Assembly: GCA_013151035.1 (NCBI GenBank)
Contig: JAADJB010000013.1
Location: forward strand, 1 to 64,000
Reading direction: 5' to 3'
DNA length: 64,000 nt
From: Gammaproteobacteria bacterium
GTDB lineage: Bacteria; Pseudomonadota; Gammaproteobacteria; JAADJB01
Shown piece after piece: positions 40,186-48,270 of this stretch; position 1 is the stretch's first letter, and the number at the start of each line of letters is the position of its first letter. The notes under the pieces were generated by a model. The model saw only the letters and a program-made list of their open reading frames with translations, had not been told where the DNA came from and made no database searches. The position numbers and the translations under genes were made by a program.

Positions 40186-41883
40186 TTAGATAATATCTCT
40201 GCTCTGTTCAGGAATATCGACGCTGATATCCGGTAATAATGCAGGTTTACCCTTTTTAAATTGTGCCCATACCAGGTTGCGATGGATGCGTCGTTGTTCA
40301 TCCAGCTGAAGCACGCCGGTCATACCATCGTAACGGTGATAGGCTCCACTCCCTAGTTCTTTGAGGTAGGGCAGTATCCCATAGCTATCAATGCCCAGCG
40401 CAATCAGGCGACGATAATGTTGCATGTCCTGTGACCACCAGCGTTCCATTTGTTGTGTTAACGGCGAGGTGAATTGCTGAGGTAATGTCCAGGGGATGTC
40501 ACAGAAACGTATGCCATTTAGATCCTGATCCAGTTTGGGGTTGGGGTATCCGGTGTAGATGTGTGAGGTGGCATAAATGGGGAGACTGGATGCGCGATGG
40601 AAACGAAATTGTGGGCGTAATAGACGTGCCGTATTCGGGGTGGATAGTAAAAAGACAAAATCAGCATCCTGGCGACGCCGTGGTTCAAACTGAATGGCTT
40701 TTCCGGTGATTCGTTTGAGCTGGCGGTAACGCTTCTTGCTTTGGTCAAGGTCGAGCAACGCCTGTATCGGGTCAGAGAAATCAACCTTGCTCCGATCATA
40801 ACGTTGTACCTCCAGCATATTCCCGCCAATATCCAACCAGTGTTCACTAAAGGCCTGTAGTACACGGTCGCCCCAGTTTCCCTGAGGGAGCAAGGCTAGT
40901 GCCTGTTGATGTCCGGCAAGTCGGGCTCGTTCGGCGACCTGCCAGGCCTCATCTTCGGGGCTAAGGGCGAATTGATAGAAATTATCAGGTGTAGATTCAC
41001 TGTTGATCTGATTCAGTGCCAATACGGGGACGGGTAGATTAGTCTGACGCGATAATTCCTCAACCGCCTCCTTGCGTAGCGGGCCGATGACAAAATCAGC
41101 CCCGTCTGCTGTTGCCATCTGGTAAATATCGGTAATAAGGCTGCTGTCACCACTGCTATCGTAGATGCGTAATTCAGGGCGTTTTTCTGCAGGGTATTGT
41201 AATAGAGCCGCCATCAGGCCATCGCGTATATTACTGGCATTGGTTGCGAGTTTGCCTTCCAGTGGCAGTAACAGGGCAATGCGTTTGATTCTTTTTTGTA
41301 AGGAGTTACGGCGTTGGGATTGTTCAGTGAATTGTGGCAACATATCAATGGTGGCGGGATGTTGAGAGTAGCGTTGTAGCCACTCCTGTATGCGTACCTT
41401 GAGTTGTTTTTCATCTTGTTGATAGCTACGGGTGATATACAATAACTCCATCCATCCGCTTAGTATATCAGGTGCAGTTGCAGTACGCAGATAGGCCAGT
41501 GCCTCATTGGATAACAGGGACAGTTGTTCCCATATTGCCAGATGATTGTTGTTTATACCGTCCTCAGTCAGATATTGTTCGCGCCAGATTAACTCCCTGG
41601 CACTCTCGATATGATTGCCGATCATGGCATAGGCATCGGCACGCAGGCGGTAGTGGTTACTCAATATATTAGCCGGCATACTGACTGCGGGTATATGATT
41701 GAGGATCTTTAATGTCTGTCTAGGCTGGTGTTGTGCCAGTGCATTTTGTGCCAGGGCTGCGCGTTCATTCTGATATAATATGGCAGGATCAATCGGTTTG
41801 GTAACCGGTTGTTGGGCACAGGATGCCAATAGAAGAATGGCGAGAATGGACAGGATGCCGATTAGACGGTTTTTCTTGATCAT
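40186..41883 (-). CDS. lpoA: Penicillin-binding protein activator LpoA
   Basis: A 565-residue outer-membrane lipoprotein (lipobox LLASC, Cys at about 22) that activates PBP1A. The N-terminal part is alpha-helical and TPR-like. The C-terminal half is a periplasmic-binding-protein fold (RIALLLPLEGKLATNASNIR, DGLMAALLQYP, DFVIGPLRKEAVEELS). It is shorter than E. coli LpoA (678), mainly because Pro/Gln-rich linkers are missing, as in many other gammaproteobacteria. It is divergent from rsmI with a 55-bp gap. Confidence 0.93.
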   Translation of the reverse strand: MIKKNRLIGILSILAILLLASCAQQPVTKPIDPAILYQNERAALAQNALAQHQPRQTLKILNHIPAVSMPANILSNHYRLRADAYAMIGNHIESARELIWREQYLTEDGINNNHLAIWEQLSLLSNEALAYLRTATAPDILSGWMELLYITRSYQQDEKQLKVRIQEWLQRYSQHPATIDMLPQFTEQSQRRNSLQKRIKRIALLLPLEGKLATNASNIRDGLMAALLQYPAEKRPELRIYDSSGDSSLITDIYQMATADGADFVIGPLRKEAVEELSRQTNLPVPVLALNQINSESTPDNFYQFALSPEDEAWQVAERARLAGHQQALALLPQGNWGDRVLQAFSEHWLDIGGNMLEVQRYDRSKVDFSDPIQALLDLDQSKKRYRQLKRITGKAIQFEPRRRQDADFVFLLSTPNTARLLRPQFRFHRASSLPIYATSHIYTGYPNPKLDQDLNGIRFCDIPWTLPQQFTSPLTQQMERWWSQDMQHYRRLIALGIDSYGILPYLKELGSGAYHRYDGMTGVLQLDEQRRIHRNLVWAQFKKGKPALLPDISVDIPEQSRDII

Positions 41884-41938
41884 GGGATGTTCGACCTGAA
41901 AAAATATTAAACTTCATCTTGCAACATGAGAGTGAGTA

Positions 41939-42784
41939 ATGTCAATTGATCCGGGTGTTTTATATATTGTCGCAACGCCGATAGGTAATCGGGAGGATAT
42001 GAGTCAACGTGCAATTAATGTATTGCAACAAGTTGACCTTATTGCCGCAGAAGATACCCGTCACAGCCGCCCACTGCTGAATTTTTATGGGGTGCAGACC
42101 CGATTACAGGCCTTGCATGAGCATAATGAACAGCAGCGGGTGCCCGATCTGGTGGAACGATTACAGCGGGGGCTGTCGATTGCCTTGATCTCGGATGCCG
42201 GCACTCCTCTGATTAGTGATCCCGGTTACCCGCTGGTGCGCGCCTGCCGTGATGTGGGTTTACGGGTGGTGCCCGTACCCGGCGTGAGTGCCATCATTAC
42301 CGCTTTGTCGGTTTCGGGACTACCGACAGACCGTTTTGTCTTTGAGGGGTTTCTTCCCGCTCGCGGTGGTGCACGAACAAGGTATCTACAAGCCTTGCTG
42401 GAAGAGAGCCGTACCCTGGTGTTTTATGAATCAAAGCATCGCATCCTGGATAGCCTGTTGGATATGCAAACCGTCTTTGGTGAAGATCGCCAGGTTGTTG
42501 TTGCCAGAGAATTGACCAAGACCTTCGAGACCATCAAGGGCGGCACACTGGCCGAGATTCTAAGCTGGATACAGGCCGATAGTGACCAGCAGCGCGGTGA
42601 ATTTGTCATCATGCTACACGGCTATGTGGCCGATAAAAGTGATGAGCTAAATCCTGAACATGAACGTGTCCTGCGGATATTGTTAGCCGATCTACCCGTA
42701 AAGCAAGCCACCCACCTAGCCGCCGAGATCCTCGATGCCCGCCGCAACGACCTTTATAAACTAGCATTGCAGATCAAGGAGTAA
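41939..42784 (+). CDS. rsmI: 16S rRNA (cytidine-1402-2'-O)-methyltransferase
   Basis: A 281-residue SAM-dependent tetrapyrrole-methylase-fold enzyme (E. coli 286). Landmarks are LYIVATPIGNREDMSQRAIN, LIAAEDTRHSRPLLNFYGV, ALISDAGTPLISDPGYPLVR, VPGVSAIITALSVSGLPTD and VFYESKHRILDSL. It methylates the ribose of C1402 in the decoding centre. The divergent neighbour is lpoA, as in E. coli. Confidence 0.97.
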   Translation: MSIDPGVLYIVATPIGNREDMSQRAINVLQQVDLIAAEDTRHSRPLLNFYGVQTRLQALHEHNEQQRVPDLVERLQRGLSIALISDAGTPLISDPGYPLVRACRDVGLRVVPVPGVSAIITALSVSGLPTDRFVFEGFLPARGGARTRYLQALLEESRTLVFYESKHRILDSLLDMQTVFGEDRQVVVARELTKTFETIKGGTLAEILSWIQADSDQQRGEFVIMLHGYVADKSDELNPEHERVLRILLADLPVKQATHLAAEILDARRNDLYKLALQIKE

Positions 42785-42785
42785 T

Positions 42786-43871
42786 TTAAACCGGGGTCTG
42801 ACCCCGGTTTTCCAAGCCCCAAACTACATGCTCCCGCACCATCTCATCAGGAAACCCCAGGCGCGATTTTAACGCGGTTATAACATCATCCCGCTGCGGA
42901 GCATTACCCAACGCAACCGCAATATTTCGCAACCAGTGAATGTGCCCGATACGGCGAATGGCACTACCTTCCATTTTTTTCAAAAAAGTTGCTTCATCCC
43001 AGCTGAATAGTTCAACCAGAGTGCTGTGATCCAGTCGATGACGCGGCATGAAATCCGCCTCAAGGGTCTGCGTGGCAAAACGATTCCAGGGGCAGACCAG
43101 TTGACAGTCATCACAACCATAGATTCGATTACCAATAAGCGGACGAAATTCCAGTGGGATGCTACCCTTGAGTTCAATCGTCAGATAGGAAATACAACGT
43201 CGTGCATCCAGTTCATAGGGTGCCACAATTGCCTGGGTTGGGCAGATGTCGATGCAGGCCTGGCATTGACCACAGTGATTGTTAGCAGGCTCATCAACAG
43301 GTAGTTTAAGATCGGTGTATAACTCACCGAGAAAAAACCAGGAGCCGCGTTGTTTGTGGATCAGATTGGTATGTTTACCAACCCAGCCCAGCCCCGCTGC
43401 CTGAGCCAGTGATTTCTCCATCACCGGAGCGCTGTCACTAAAGGCGCGATAGGTGAAATCACCCGCGACCTCAGAGATTCGATTGGCCAACTTTTGCAGG
43501 CGATTACGAATTAACTTGTGGTAGTCACGACCCAGGGCATAACGTGAGATATAGGCAATATCCGCTTGTTCCAGTAGTCCCAGAGCGGATTGGTCAGGTT
43601 CCGGCCAATAGTTAAGCTGTACCGTTATGATCCGGCGGGTGCCCGGGATGAGTTGTTGGGGACGGCTACGTTTGCTGCCATGACTCGCCATATAACCCAT
43701 TTCACCGTGATGTCCCTGTTTGAGCCAGTGTTGCAATTGTTGTTCAGCCTGTTCAATATCCGGATGAGTAATGCCCACTTGTTGAAAACCGAGTTCACGC
43801 CCCCACTGCTTGATATCAGCAGCGAGTTGAACCAGCTCTTCAGGTGAATGAGGATGAGATTTGGCAGGCAT
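42786..43871 (-). CDS. queG: Epoxyqueuosine reductase
   Basis: An iron-sulfur, cobalamin-dependent enzyme for the last step of queuosine formation in tRNA. It has 361 residues from the chosen start. Landmarks are YHGEMGYMASHG-like HHGEMGYMASHGSKRSRPQQ, ISRYALGRDYHKLIRNRLQK, the cobalamin-side SDSAPVMEKSLAQAAGLGWV, and two ferredoxin motifs CGQCQACIDICP and CDDCQLVCPW. The start MPAKSHPHSPEELVQ at 43871 fits E. coli QueG best; the frame is open further up only because it enters a family B palindrome (an ATG at 43886 is another option). The last residues are encoded by the palindrome at 42788-42810. Confidence 0.94.
   Translation of the reverse strand: MPAKSHPHSPEELVQLAADIKQWGRELGFQQVGITHPDIEQAEQQLQHWLKQGHHGEMGYMASHGSKRSRPQQLIPGTRRIITVQLNYWPEPDQSALGLLEQADIAYISRYALGRDYHKLIRNRLQKLANRISEVAGDFTYRAFSDSAPVMEKSLAQAAGLGWVGKHTNLIHKQRGSWFFLGELYTDLKLPVDEPANNHCGQCQACIDICPTQAIVAPYELDARRCISYLTIELKGSIPLEFRPLIGNRIYGCDDCQLVCPWNRFATQTLEADFMPRHRLDHSTLVELFSWDEATFLKKMEGSAIRRIGHIHWLRNIAVALGNAPQRDDVITALKSRLGFPDEMVREHVVWGLENRGQTPV
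42788..42810. terminator. Perfect palindrome between convergent rsmI and queG
   Basis: AAACCGGGGTC, a central T, and GACCCCGGTTT form a perfect 11-bp inverted repeat between the rsmI and queG stops, overlapping the last codons of queG. The flanking A and T suggest a two-way terminator, although the true loop must take several bases from the stem. Confidence 0.55.
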
Positions 43872-43890
43872 TCGCCTATGATACATAATC

Positions 43891-43914
43891 GGTAGGGTGC
43901 GTACCACGCACCAT
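43891..43914. repeat. Palindrome, family B, between queG and nnrD
   Basis: GGTAGGGTGCGTACCACGCA plus CCAT, in the 74-bp divergent gap between the queG and nnrD starts. Promoters for both genes must lie close to or inside it. Confidence 0.8.
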
Positions 43915-43945
43915 TGGGAGATGTCCCCTAAATTAGAGAAACATT

Positions 43946-44776
43946 ATGCCCGTTCAATGCCAAACAATGAACAATAAGTTACTGAAATACTTCGCCACCC
44001 CCCGACCCCGTACCGCGCACAAGGGTGACTTCGGCCATGTATTAGTGATCGGTGGCGATCATGGTATGGCCGGATCAGTCGGTCTGGCGGCAATCGCCGC
44101 CTTGCGGGTAGGTGCCGGACGCGTCAGTGTGGTGACGCGTACAGCCCATATCACACCACTGATTGCACTGCGACCCGAACTGATGGTGCATGGGATGGAA
44201 TCTGCGGAGGGTTTGCCAACTTTGTTGCCACAAGTCGATGGGGTGTTGATTGGCCCGGGTCTGGGGCAGGATGAATGGGGACAATCAGTATTGAATACCC
44301 TGTTAGCGGCATGGAATGGCCCTCTGGTGATGGATGCCGATGCCTTGAATCTTCTGGCTCTACAGCCGCAAAAAAGAGAGCAATGGATATTGACACCACA
44401 CCCTGGTGAGGCCGGTCGATTATTGGGGATTGAAACATCAAAGGTACAGCAGGATCGTGAGACTGCTATTGCCTCCCTGGTCGAGCGTTTTGGTGGTGTG
44501 GTCGTACTGAAAGGTGCCGGTACATTGGTGCTGGCTGAAGAAGCCCCGATGTCCTGTTGCCATAAAGGCAATCCGGGGATGGCAACAGCAGGTATGGGTG
44601 ATGTCCTGGCTGGGGTTATCGCCGGTCTGTCTGCACAGGGTCTATCACCATTGGATGCGGCTAATATCGGGGTTTATATCCATGCGCTGGCGGGTGATCG
44701 TGCGGCTGAAAAAGGTGAGCGCGGTATGTTGGCAGGGGATGTGTTGCTGGAGCTACGGAATTTGGTGAATCCTTAA
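43946..44776 (+). CDS. nnrD: ADP-dependent NAD(P)H-hydrate dehydratase (stand-alone)
   Basis: A 276-residue ribokinase-fold repair enzyme that turns damaged NAD(P)HX back into NAD(P)H. It shows HKGDFGHVLVIGGDHGMAGS, GVLIGPGLGQDEWGQS, VMDADALNLLA, LTPHPGEAGRLLG, VLKGAGTLV and GNPGMATAGMGDVLAGVIAG. In E. coli this domain is the second half of the fused Nnr (YjeF); the N-terminal epimerase half (NnrE) is absent here and does not occur next to the gene. It keeps the normal position between queG and tsaE. Confidence 0.92.
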   Translation: MPVQCQTMNNKLLKYFATPRPRTAHKGDFGHVLVIGGDHGMAGSVGLAAIAALRVGAGRVSVVTRTAHITPLIALRPELMVHGMESAEGLPTLLPQVDGVLIGPGLGQDEWGQSVLNTLLAAWNGPLVMDADALNLLALQPQKREQWILTPHPGEAGRLLGIETSKVQQDRETAIASLVERFGGVVVLKGAGTLVLAEEAPMSCCHKGNPGMATAGMGDVLAGVIAGLSAQGLSPLDAANIGVYIHALAGDRAAEKGERGMLAGDVLLELRNLVNP

Positions 44777-44810
44777 GCGAGTCAATGACTACGAACTAAC
44801 ATAAAGTCGT

Positions 44811-44915
44811 ATGCGTATTTTAGAAGGTATCGCACGCGGTGAGACTGCGATATTAGAAAATCGCATATTTACTCAAACAGAAGCAAAAGAAAAAATGAGT
44901 AAATGGCTCAAATAA
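44811..44915 (+). CDS. Very short antitoxin-like protein of a ParE/RelE pair
   Basis: A 34-residue open frame: MRILEGIARGETAILENRIF, then TQTEAKEKMSKWLK and TAA. The second half (x-T-Q-x-E-A-K-x-K-M-x-K-W-L) is the familiar C-terminal tail of small antitoxins beside ParE/RelE toxins. The stop overlaps the toxin start codon region by 13 bp. A stop codon lies shortly upstream in frame, so the normal N-terminal DNA-binding part is absent. It is either a minimal toxin-binding peptide or a truncated antitoxin. Confidence 0.55.
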   Translation: MRILEGIARGETAILENRIFTQTEAKEKMSKWLK

Positions 44916-45220
44916 TCTGGACAGAGCCAGCATTACAAAATTTAAACGAGATTGCTGAGTATATTGCACTGGATAAAATGAGTGCGGCTAATGAGCTGGT
45001 GCAAAAAGTCTTTTCAAGTACAGAGCGACTTGAGTCATTGCCTGAATCAGGTCGTAAACCTCCGGAGTTTGATGATTCACGTTATCTGGAAATAATTGTG
45101 AATCCATGCCGTATCTTTTATAGAATTGAAAAAGAAAAGATCTATATCCTTTATGTGATGCGATGTGAAAGACAACTCAGAAATTATTTACTGGATAATC
45201 GTGCAAATGAAAGTTGCTGA
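44903..45220 (+). CDS. ParE/RelE-superfamily toxin
   Basis: A 105-residue toxin-like protein: MAQIIWTEPALQNLNEIAEY, IALDKMSAANELVQKVFSST, RLESLPESGRKPPEFDDSRY, LEIIVNPCRIFYRIEKEKIY and a final VMRCERQLRNYLL. This is the ParE/RelE pattern, with the P-x-x-GR stretch and the Tyr/Arg-rich last strand. The frame is complete. It interrupts the normally direct nnr-tsaE junction, with its short partner upstream. Confidence 0.85.
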   Translation: MAQIIWTEPALQNLNEIAEYIALDKMSAANELVQKVFSSTERLESLPESGRKPPEFDDSRYLEIIVNPCRIFYRIEKEKIYILYVMRCERQLRNYLLDNRANESC

Positions 45221-45285
45221 TAAATCAACTTTATGAAGTCTGCTCCTGATTCCCCACGATATAACTCTGCCCTTAGACCTAATGC

Positions 45286-45350
45286 TGCGTAATACGCACC
45301 CTATCGCTTAAGATGGCACCATCACGGTAGGGTGCGCACTGCGCACCATC
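45286..45350. repeat. Paired palindromes, family B, upstream of tsaE
   Basis: GCGTAATACGCACC with CTATC (45286 onwards) and GGTAGGGTGCGCACTGCGCA with CCATC (45327 onwards). The AAGATGG before and CCATCTT after the second give an extended stem. The pair resembles that at 24662-24737. Confidence 0.75.
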
Positions 45351-45388
45351 TTATTCTACGGTTATGAATCAGGTATACTGCCTCCCCA

Positions 45389-45850
45389 ATGAATGGGCAA
45401 AGAATTAATTCGTCGGTAGAGATGGAGCAGCTGGGGGCTGCCCTGGCTAAGGCCTGCCGATCCGGTGGCCTGATCTTTCTTGAAGGTGAGCTCGGTGCGG
45501 GCAAGACCACGCTGGTGCGAGGCCTTTTGCGCGCGCTGGGTTGGCAGGGCAAGGTCAAGAGTCCCACCTATACCTTGTTGGAGGACTATGAGATTGATGG
45601 GTATCAAATCTGTCACATGGATCTCTATCGTCTGCTTGATCCCGAGGAGCTGGAGTGGCTGGGTATTCGTGATGTATTGAATCAGGATACCTTGTGCCTG
45701 GTGGAGTGGCCGGATAAGGGCAGCGGGATATTGCCTGCGCCGGATCTCAGGGTGGAGATCCACTATCGGGGTGAGGCTCGGGAGGTGCATCTGTTGGCCT
45801 CTGGGGATGTGGGTGATGCGATTCTTTCAAATATGAATGCATTAACTTAG
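45389..45850 (+). CDS. tsaE: tRNA threonylcarbamoyladenosine biosynthesis ATPase TsaE
   Basis: A 153-residue P-loop protein (E. coli 153) acting with TsaB and TsaD in t6A formation. The Walker A motif is FLEGELGAGKTTLVRGLLRA, followed by VKSPTYTLLEDYEIDGYQIC, HMDLYRLLDPEELEWLGI and CLVEWPDKG. It stands before amiC as in E. coli. Confidence 0.97.
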   Translation: MNGQRINSSVEMEQLGAALAKACRSGGLIFLEGELGAGKTTLVRGLLRALGWQGKVKSPTYTLLEDYEIDGYQICHMDLYRLLDPEELEWLGIRDVLNQDTLCLVEWPDKGSGILPAPDLRVEIHYRGEAREVHLLASGDVGDAILSNMNALT

Positions 45851-45968
45851 AAGTACGCCCTATCTATCTATTTTACATAGTAAAACCTTGATTTTTTCTG
45901 CTGGTTGTGAGATATATAACGATCAGCGATAAAGGTAGGCAGCAGTGATTCGATGTGAAACAGGTAAT

Positions 45969-47144
45969 ATGCGTCATCAACGGGGTTATGAATACCTTGT
46001 GTGGACTGTGTTTTTGTTGTGTTCTTTATTTTCTGCTCAGTGGGTTTACGCGGCAGAGATTCAAGGTGTGCGTCTATGGGCGGCACCAGATAATACCCGC
46101 ATCGTATTTGATACCAGTGCGGCGGTGCAACATTCTCTGTTTACCTTGAAAAATCCGGACCGGGTGGTGATTGACCTCAAGGGGTCACAACTGACCACTC
46201 AACTTCGTGGTCTCGATTTTAGCAAGGGCTATGTGAGTAAGATTCGTAGTGCTAGTCGTGGTCAGGATGATCTGCGCATTGTGCTGGATCTTAAAGATGC
46301 AGTGCGTCCCAGAAGTTTTTCCTTGATGCCGAACGGCGATTATGGATACCGCCTTGTGGTGGATCTATTTGCGCGTGCAGACAAGGTGACGCATAAGAAG
46401 GTGCGCACAATCCCTCAGGCTGAAACGGCACGCGATCTAGTGATTGCGATTGATGCCGGGCATGGTGGTGAAGACCCGGGGGCAGGGGGTCGTAGTGGTA
46501 CTAAGGAAAAGGATGTGATGTTGGCAGTTGCCCGTCGTCTGGCTAAACTGGTTGATAGAGAACCGGGTATGCGGGCGGTGTTGATTCGAGATGGAGATTA
46601 TTTTATTCGTTTACGTGATCGGGTACGCAAGGCAAGGAAGCATAAGGCGGATTTATTTATATCGATCCATGCGGATGCCTTCAGGGATCGGCGTGCACGC
46701 GGTTCATCAGTCTATGTTTTGTCCGACCGAGGAGCGAGTTCGGAGATGGCGCGTTGGTTGGCAAGAAGAGAAAATAATGCAGATTTAGTCGGCGGGGTGA
46801 GCCTGGATGATAAGGATGATCTGTTAAAGAGTGTGTTGCTGGATTTATCACGTTCGCATAGTATTGAAGCCAGCATGAAAGTGGGAGGTAATATCCTCGA
46901 TGGACTGAAGAATATCGGGCGTGTGCATAAGCGCAAGGTGCAACATGCAGGTTTTGCGGTCTTGAAATCGCTTGACGTTCCCTCTATTCTGGTCGAGACA
47001 GCGTTTATCTCAAACCCTAAAGAAGAACGTCAATTGCGTGATCCCGGTCATCAGGATAAACTGGCTAACGCGATGCTAGTTGGGATCCGTGCTTATTTCA
47101 GAAAAAATCCTCCGCTGGGTAGTCTGTTGGCCCGGCGTGACTAG
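45969..47144 (+). CDS. amiC: N-acetylmuramoyl-L-alanine amidase (AmiC/AmiB type)
   Basis: A 391-residue exported amidase that splits septal peptidoglycan. The signal peptide (RHQRGYEYLVWTVFLLCSLF, cut near VYA-AEI) is followed by an AMIN domain (IQGVRLWAAPDNTRIVFDTS, NPDRVVIDLKGSQL) that targets the septum, and an Amidase_3 domain with the zinc ligands in IDAGHGGEDPGAGG, GTKEKDVML and FISIHADAF, and the catalytic Glu in ILVETAFISNPKEE. There is no LysM repeat. It stands at the amiB position (tsaE-ami-mutL). The start at 45969 has AGGT upstream; a GTG at 45945 is in frame but would spoil the signal peptide. Confidence 0.9.
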   Translation: MRHQRGYEYLVWTVFLLCSLFSAQWVYAAEIQGVRLWAAPDNTRIVFDTSAAVQHSLFTLKNPDRVVIDLKGSQLTTQLRGLDFSKGYVSKIRSASRGQDDLRIVLDLKDAVRPRSFSLMPNGDYGYRLVVDLFARADKVTHKKVRTIPQAETARDLVIAIDAGHGGEDPGAGGRSGTKEKDVMLAVARRLAKLVDREPGMRAVLIRDGDYFIRLRDRVRKARKHKADLFISIHADAFRDRRARGSSVYVLSDRGASSEMARWLARRENNADLVGGVSLDDKDDLLKSVLLDLSRSHSIEASMKVGGNILDGLKNIGRVHKRKVQHAGFAVLKSLDVPSILVETAFISNPKEERQLRDPGHQDKLANAMLVGIRAYFRKNPPLGSLLARRD

Positions 47145-47178
47145 CTAATTAACTGCAAGTTATTATCAGGTTACTACT

Positions 47179-48063
47179 ATGGGTCAGGAATTATCAAAGG
47201 ATCAGATTGAAGAGGTATTAAAGGGGATTACGATCCCGCCACAACCACAGATTATTGTAGATGTGCAGATGGAACAGGCGATGCCTAATCCTGATATTGA
47301 TATGATTGCTGATCTGATTAGTAAGGATATCGGGATCTCCGGAAAGATATTAAAGACGGTGAATTCTCCCTTTTTTGGTCTGCGCAACCGTATCGCCTCT
47401 ATTAAACAGGCAGTCACTCTGTTGGGTATTGATAGTGTGATCAACCTGATGAATGCCATGTCTATGCATGACAAGATGCTGGATAGTCAGGGTATGAGCG
47501 ATGAAGCATTTTCTTTTATGAGTCGTTTCTGGGATACGGCGGCTGATATTGCCATGGCCTCTTCCAGTATTGCCAAACAGATTGGTTTTCAATCACCGGA
47601 TGAGGCCTATTCTATGGGGCTGTTCCATAATTCGGGTGTGCCGTTGCTGATGCAGCGTTTCTCTCAATACGATATCAATATGATCAAGGAATCTTATAAT
47701 GGTGAGGAAGATCGTGTTATTGATGTGGAGAATAAACACCTTGATACCAATCATGCGGTGCTCGGCTACTATATTGCCAAGTCCTGGCGACTACCGTTAC
47801 CTGTGTGCGAGGCCATTGCTCGTCATCATGATGTGAGGCGTATATTTTCTAATCCGGATTCCTACGATTCCGAGTTAGTTAATCTGTTGGCGATTTTGAA
47901 GATGGCCGAGCATATTGTGCGTTACTATTCGGTGATTGGTGGGCAGGATGTCGATCACGAATGGGACTCGATCAAGGATGACTTGTTGATGTATGTGGGC
48001 TTTAGTGAGTATGACTTTGATGATCTGACCAGCAGTTGTCATGATATGGGGTTAGGTGCGTAG
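47179..48063 (+). CDS. HDOD domain protein
   Basis: A 294-residue protein with an HDOD domain: ADLISKDIGISGKILKTVNS, PFFGLRNRIASIKQAVTLLG, IDSVINLMNAMSM, and the HD-like ARHHDVRRIF at the end of the core. HDOD proteins are signalling adaptors related to HD-GYP proteins but lack phosphodiesterase residues; functions are varied. It is inserted between amiC and mutL, which are adjacent in most relatives, with a short gap from amiC (34 bp). Confidence 0.88.
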   Translation: MGQELSKDQIEEVLKGITIPPQPQIIVDVQMEQAMPNPDIDMIADLISKDIGISGKILKTVNSPFFGLRNRIASIKQAVTLLGIDSVINLMNAMSMHDKMLDSQGMSDEAFSFMSRFWDTAADIAMASSSIAKQIGFQSPDEAYSMGLFHNSGVPLLMQRFSQYDINMIKESYNGEEDRVIDVENKHLDTNHAVLGYYIAKSWRLPLPVCEAIARHHDVRRIFSNPDSYDSELVNLLAILKMAEHIVRYYSVIGGQDVDHEWDSIKDDLLMYVGFSEYDFDDLTSSCHDMGLGA

Positions 48064-48115
48064 TATTGTTATTTTTATCTGCCGGGTTCGAGACATGAAA
48101 ACATTAATTTCCAAT

Positions 48116-48188
48116 TTGTCATCCTCGCGTAGGCGGGGATCTATTGTCTTGATTGACAGGATGGATTCCCGCCTACGCGGGAATGACA
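48116..48188. repeat. REP-like long hairpin, family C
   Basis: GTCATCCTCGCGTAGGCGGG (from 48118) faces CCCGCCTACGCGGGAATGAC (to about 48188), arms of about 30 bp around a short AT-rich centre (TTGATTGACAG). Each arm is also a smaller hairpin of its own. A single-arm copy is at 26281-26304. Confidence 0.8.
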
Positions 48189-48190
48189 GT

Positions 48191-48214
48191 GGTAGGGTGC
48201 GTACCACGCACCAT
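48191..48214. repeat. Palindrome, family B, before mutL
   Basis: GGTAGGGTGCGTACCACGCA plus CCAT, the same wording as the copy at 43891-43914, directly behind the family C hairpin and 56 bp before mutL. Confidence 0.8.
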
Positions 48215-48270
48215 GGTTTAATGAATTGCCTGCATAGGAATAACAATGGTAGGTTAATAGGATAGTAGTA

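Noticed and set aside
43872-43907. Longer QueG start with twelve extra residues
   Set aside because: The extension is encoded largely by a family B palindrome and has no counterpart in the family.
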